From Scytonematopsis contorta HA4267-MV1 (GTDB taxonomy: Bacteria; Cyanobacteriota; Cyanobacteriia; Cyanobacteriales; Nostocaceae): DNA of 64,000 bases. Positions 60,990 through 64,000 of this stretch are shown here, in pieces. The DNA lies in the NCBI GenBank assembly GCA_019359035.1, contig JAHHIC010000038.1, positions 124,001 through 188,000 on the forward strand, written 5' to 3'. Position 1 is the first letter of the stretch. Each line of letters starts with the position of its first letter. A program made the position numbers and the translations under genes. Below the pieces are notes generated by a model. The model had not been told where the DNA came from. It made no database searches and was given only the letters and a program-made list of their open reading frames with translations.

Positions 60990-61865
60990 ATGTTTCTAGT
61001 CACTGGAGCAACCGGGGGAATTGGTCGTAGGGTAGTAAGACTCTTACGCGAACGAGGAGAAACAGTGCGAGCATTTGTTCGTCTCACCTCTCGCTACAGC
61101 GAGTTAGAACACCGAGGAGCAGAAATTTTCATCGGTGATTTAAGAGAAAAAAAGGATATCAAAAAAGCTTGTAAAGGAGTGCAGTACGTTATTAGCACCC
61201 ACGGTTCAGGAAGCGACACCCTCGCAATAGACTATCGGGCAAATATAGAATTAATTGATTACGCAAAAGACAACGAAGTGCAACACTTTGTCTTTATATC
61301 CGTACTAGGAGCAGAGCGAGGATATGAAGACGCACCCGTGTTTAAAGCCAAACGAGCAGTCGAGAGATATTTAGAAGCAAGTGGTTTAAATTACACTATT
61401 TTACGTCCAGCTGGATTAGCATCGAATTTACTCCCCTTAGCTCAAAGGTTTCGGGAAAATGGTATTTATTTACTAATTGGCGACCCGAAAAACCGTACGT
61501 CAATTGTGAGTACAGATGATTTAGCCAGAATAGTTGTAGATTCTGTTAATCTTGATGCTGCTCGCAATCAGATATTAGCAGTAGGGGGGCCAGAGATTTT
61601 ATCTAGGGAGGACGTGCCTAAAATTTTGGGTAGCATTTTTAACAAAGAGCCTGTCATAATTAATCCACCATTGTTTTTGATAGACGGGTTTCGGGGTGCA
61701 TTAGGTCTATTTAATCCGGAAGCGCAAAAAGCAGCTGGTACATTTAGAACCTTGCTAGCTAACGAATTTTTTTGTAAAACTGAAGAGGTTCGTAAACTAG
61801 AAGGTATTTACAATTTTCAATTAGAAACATTAGAAAATTTCTTGCAACGCTATTTAACTGTGTAA
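60990..61865 (+). CDS. NmrA/Ycf39-like atypical SDR
   Basis: This 291-aa NAD(P)-binding protein of the extended/atypical SDR type has the N-terminal FLVTGATGGIGRRVVRLL and a conserved central GLNYTILRPAGLASNLLP. It lacks the YxxxK catalytic pair of oxidising SDRs, as is usual for NmrA-like regulators and Ycf39-type assembly factors. I set the start at ATG 60990, because the upstream open frame is translated heptamer repeat. The role is unknown; photosystem assembly or redox sensing are possibilities. Confidence 0.88.
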   Translation: MFLVTGATGGIGRRVVRLLRERGETVRAFVRLTSRYSELEHRGAEIFIGDLREKKDIKKACKGVQYVISTHGSGSDTLAIDYRANIELIDYAKDNEVQHFVFISVLGAERGYEDAPVFKAKRAVERYLEASGLNYTILRPAGLASNLLPLAQRFRENGIYLLIGDPKNRTSIVSTDDLARIVVDSVNLDAARNQILAVGGPEILSREDVPKILGSIFNKEPVIINPPLFLIDGFRGALGLFNPEAQKAAGTFRTLLANEFFCKTEEVRKLEGIYNFQLETLENFLQRYLTV

Positions 61866-62009
61866 ACTTTGGTAATTGGTAATTGGTCATTGGTAATTGC
61901 TAACAGCTAACAGCTAATCCCCCATTCCCCATTACCCATTCCCCATTACCCATTACCCATTACCCATTCCCAATTCCCAATTCCCAATTCCCAATTCCCA
62001 ATTCCCCAT
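61866..62009. repeat. CCCAATT/CCCATTA heptamer repeats before HlyD gene
   Basis: After GTAATTG-type copies, runs of CCCATTA, CCCATTC and CCCAATT heptamers fill the gap and end about four bases before ATG 62010. No Shine-Dalgarno sequence remains. Confidence 0.85.
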
Positions 62010-63506
62010 ATGAGATTTCCCCTTGCTGCAAACCCTGCTCAATTACGTCTGGCAAAACAGCGCTTTGCTAAACCCGATGAACAATTGTCTTATGATTTAG
62101 GTAAAGCTGTACAAGAGTTACCCCCACTTTATACCCGACTGGTAGCAGTGACCATTACCGCAATCGTTTTTGGTTCCATCGCTTGGGCGCATTTTTCTGA
62201 AGTGGATGAAGTAGCTACCGCTCCAGGGGAATTAATCGCTTCTTCCCAAGTCCGACCTGTGACCAATATTGGTAACGGTAGCATCGTTGCCGTCAAAGTT
62301 AAAGAAGGTGACCGAGTTGAAAAAGGTCAGGTGATAATTCAACGTGACCCAGACTTACAAAAAACTGATGTTAGACGGTTAACCAATTCAGCCAAATTAA
62401 TTCAAGAAGATTTGCAACGTCTGGATGCAGAACGTAAGGGACAAAGAAACACAGGTACAGTATTGCAAGACCAATTATTGTCAGCAAGGTTTAGAGATTT
62501 TGAAGCGCGTCAAGCAGCAGCAGAAGCAGAAGCAAATCGTCAAAGAGCTTTAATTGACCAGGCTAACGTTAGACTCAACCGTTTGCGAGAAAATTATGAT
62601 AATGCAAAAATAAATCTCACAAATTCTCGCACCAACCTAGAGAATTCTAAAAGCATACTGGATAAAGTTAAAACAAATCTTGCAATCGCTCAACAAAGAG
62701 AAAAAAGTCTGAGAACTTTGGTTGGTTCCGGTGCTGTACCACGAATAGATTACCTGGAAGCACAAGAAAGACTAAACCGTGCTAACGCGGAAATTACTAG
62801 AGCAGGTGATGAGGTAGTTAACTCCGAAAATAAAATAACCGAAGCTCAAGATAAAGTAAGTTCTTTAGCAAAAGATTTTTCCGCTCAACAACAAGAAATT
62901 CGCCAAGCACAAGCAGCCTTTGAAGGTGCTCGCAAACAAGCGGAGCGTGTTGCTAGCGAACGCCAAAGCGAAATATTAACCCAATTTAACAAACGACAAG
63001 AAGAACTAACTAGCATTCAAGGTCAACTCGACCAAGCCAAAAAACAACAAGATTTAGAAACAATCACAGCACCGATTTCTGGAACAGTTTATAAAATCAA
63101 AGCCACTAAAGGACCAGTGCAATCGGGTGAAGAACTACTCTCGATATTACCTGATGGCGAAGAATTATTGTTAGAAGTAAAAGTTCTTAACCGCGACATT
63201 GGTTTTATTCGTGAAAAAATGCGAGCTAAAGTCAAATTAGCAACATTTCCCTTCCAAGAATTTGGCACTATCGATGGGGAAGTAGTACAGGTAAGTCCCA
63301 ATGCTGTCGTCGAAAAAGATTTAGGCTTAGTCTTCCCCACCCGAATAAAACTAAGTAAAAAAGCCTTAGTAGTACGGGGTAAAGAAGTGCAATTTACACC
63401 CGGTATGACAGCCAACGGGGAAATAGTTACTCGTCGGAAATCAGTTTTAACCTTTATCACGGAACCAGTGACCCGCAGATTTAGTGAAGCATTCTCTGTG
63501 AGGTAA
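62010..63506 (+). CDS. HlyD-family membrane fusion protein (type I secretion adaptor)
   Basis: This 498-aa adaptor has one membrane helix (about 45-65, LVAVTITAIVFGSIAWAHF) and a first lipoyl half near 85-115 (GNGSIVAVKVKEGDRVEKGQVIIQRD). A long coiled coil spans about 120-360. The second lipoyl half and beta-barrel follow (ETITAPISGTVYKIKATKGPVQSGEELLSILP). Proteins of this class bridge an ABC transporter and a TolC channel to secrete proteins. No ABC partner is adjacent. The start codon follows a heptamer block without a ribosome site. Confidence 0.92.
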   Translation: MRFPLAANPAQLRLAKQRFAKPDEQLSYDLGKAVQELPPLYTRLVAVTITAIVFGSIAWAHFSEVDEVATAPGELIASSQVRPVTNIGNGSIVAVKVKEGDRVEKGQVIIQRDPDLQKTDVRRLTNSAKLIQEDLQRLDAERKGQRNTGTVLQDQLLSARFRDFEARQAAAEAEANRQRALIDQANVRLNRLRENYDNAKINLTNSRTNLENSKSILDKVKTNLAIAQQREKSLRTLVGSGAVPRIDYLEAQERLNRANAEITRAGDEVVNSENKITEAQDKVSSLAKDFSAQQQEIRQAQAAFEGARKQAERVASERQSEILTQFNKRQEELTSIQGQLDQAKKQQDLETITAPISGTVYKIKATKGPVQSGEELLSILPDGEELLLEVKVLNRDIGFIREKMRAKVKLATFPFQEFGTIDGEVVQVSPNAVVEKDLGLVFPTRIKLSKKALVVRGKEVQFTPGMTANGEIVTRRKSVLTFITEPVTRRFSEAFSVR

Positions 63507-63518
63507 AAAGAAAACCCC

Positions 63519-63560
63519 ACCCCCAACCCCCTCCCCGCACGCGGGGAAGGGACTACGATT
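63519..63560. repeat. GC-rich palindromic repeat
   Basis: ACCCCCAACCCCCTCCCCGC is followed by a short loop and GCGGGGAAGGG. The sequence type is the same as the hairpin at 31961. CCCCACT-type heptamers follow up to 63610. Confidence 0.7.
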
Positions 63561-63615
63561 TGTTTTGTCTCCCGACTCTCCCTACTCCCCACTCCCCACT
63601 CCCTACTCCTCACTC

Positions 63616-64000
63616 TTACACAAGAGCCGTAGCCGATTCTGTCAAAATTTGCCTCACCTGAGCGTGAGTTAAATTAGGGTTAGCGCTCAACATCAAAGCG
63701 ATAACACCAGCAACATGAGGTGCAGCCATTGATGTTCCACTAAAAGATGCGTATGTATTACCAGGAGTTGTAGATAAAATTTCTTGCCCTGGAGCCATCA
63801 CATGATGCATCCGGTTATCATTACCAGCACGATTAGAGAAGCTTGTAATAGCTCGGTTACGGTCAAGTGCTCCCACAGAAAAACCGTACTGAGTCGCAAA
63901 TCTAGCAGGATTAGTAGGTAATGAATCTCTATTGTTACCAGCGGCACTAACCACAATCACATTGCGATTTGCTGCATAGACCATCGCATCCTGTAAATCA
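63616..64000 (-). CDS. Subtilisin-like S8 serine protease, C-terminal part (runs off right edge)
   Basis: The minus-strand frame is open to the window edge. The visible 128 residues contain VIVVSAAGN with the oxyanion asparagine and FSGTSMAAPHVAGVIALML with the catalytic serine, both classical S8 motifs. The aspartate and histidine of the triad would lie upstream, outside the window. The end ILTESATALV fits the normal C-terminus of the catalytic domain, with no additional domain. It is convergent with the HlyD gene. Confidence 0.93.
   Translation of the reverse strand, partial: DLQDAMVYAANRNVIVVSAAGNNRDSLPTNPARFATQYGFSVGALDRNRAITSFSNRAGNDNRMHHVMAPGQEILSTTPGNTYASFSGTSMAAPHVAGVIALMLSANPNLTHAQVRQILTESATALV

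Overview
The window comes from a filamentous, probably heterocyst-forming cyanobacterium (Nostocales). The signs are HIP1-type GCGATCGC sites, heptameric short tandem repeats between genes, many Uma2 genes, an xisH fragment, an alternative respiratory terminal oxidase operon and a CYP110-like P450. The DNA is AT-rich and dense in accessory genes.

Region 1 (1-17.8 kb) is the 3' part of a hybrid polyketide/non-ribosomal peptide cluster. In order it holds the end of a PKS, a PLP-dependent aspartate-1-decarboxylase-like enzyme, a KS-AT-KR-ACP PKS, a C-A-PCP-TE NRPS, a P450, an SDR, a MATE exporter, two unrecognised small proteins, an MbtH protein, a second SDR and a type II thioesterase. The A-domain pocket reads close to the published beta-alanine code, and the decarboxylase would make beta-alanine from aspartate, so supply and use of the building block sit side by side. 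The terminal TE has a cysteine nucleophile. The P450 and the first SDR both lack residues normally needed for textbook catalysis.

Region 2 (17.9-26.5 kb) holds a ParE-type toxin-antitoxin pair, a broken DUF4365 gene, tRNA-Cys and a Uma2 gene. Housekeeping genes follow: cAMP phosphodiesterase (apparently with an ATT start), TenA, a Tat-exported beta-carbonic anhydrase and ilvD. Two related hairpin-like elements armed with heptamer repeats lie directly upstream of tenA and ilvD.

Region 3 (26.6-37.7 kb) is the most interesting part: two adjacent lasso-peptide loci that look like a diverged segmental duplication. Locus 1 has an ABC exporter, cyclase C, the RRE protein B1, protease B2, a convergent 44-aa precursor that I predict gives a Trp1-Asp9 lasso, and an HTH protein. 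Locus 2 has C, B2, two tandem precursors encoding the same 42-aa peptide (predicted Gly1-Asp8 lasso) and a second HTH protein, but no B1 and no exporter. It probably borrows these from locus 1. None of the precursors would be noticed from long ORFs alone.

Region 4 (37.9-47.1 kb) carries a MarR regulator, a DUF2269-like membrane protein, rubrerythrin, an RND efflux pump with its adaptor, a 5'-truncated Uma2 gene and a zinc alcohol dehydrogenase. Region 5 (47.2-54 kb) is an ARTO-type terminal oxidase operon without CuA ligands, preceded by two DUF2231 membrane proteins and followed by a GMC oxidoreductase. Region 6 (54-64 kb) is mixed: three Uma2 genes, a glycosyltransferase, an aspartic-protease-like protein, a VapC-type toxin-antitoxin pair, an xisH fragment, exonuclease III, an NmrA-like protein, an HlyD adaptor and the end of a subtilisin-like protease that runs off the right edge.

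All assignments rest on reading motifs by eye and on remembered families; no database search was run.
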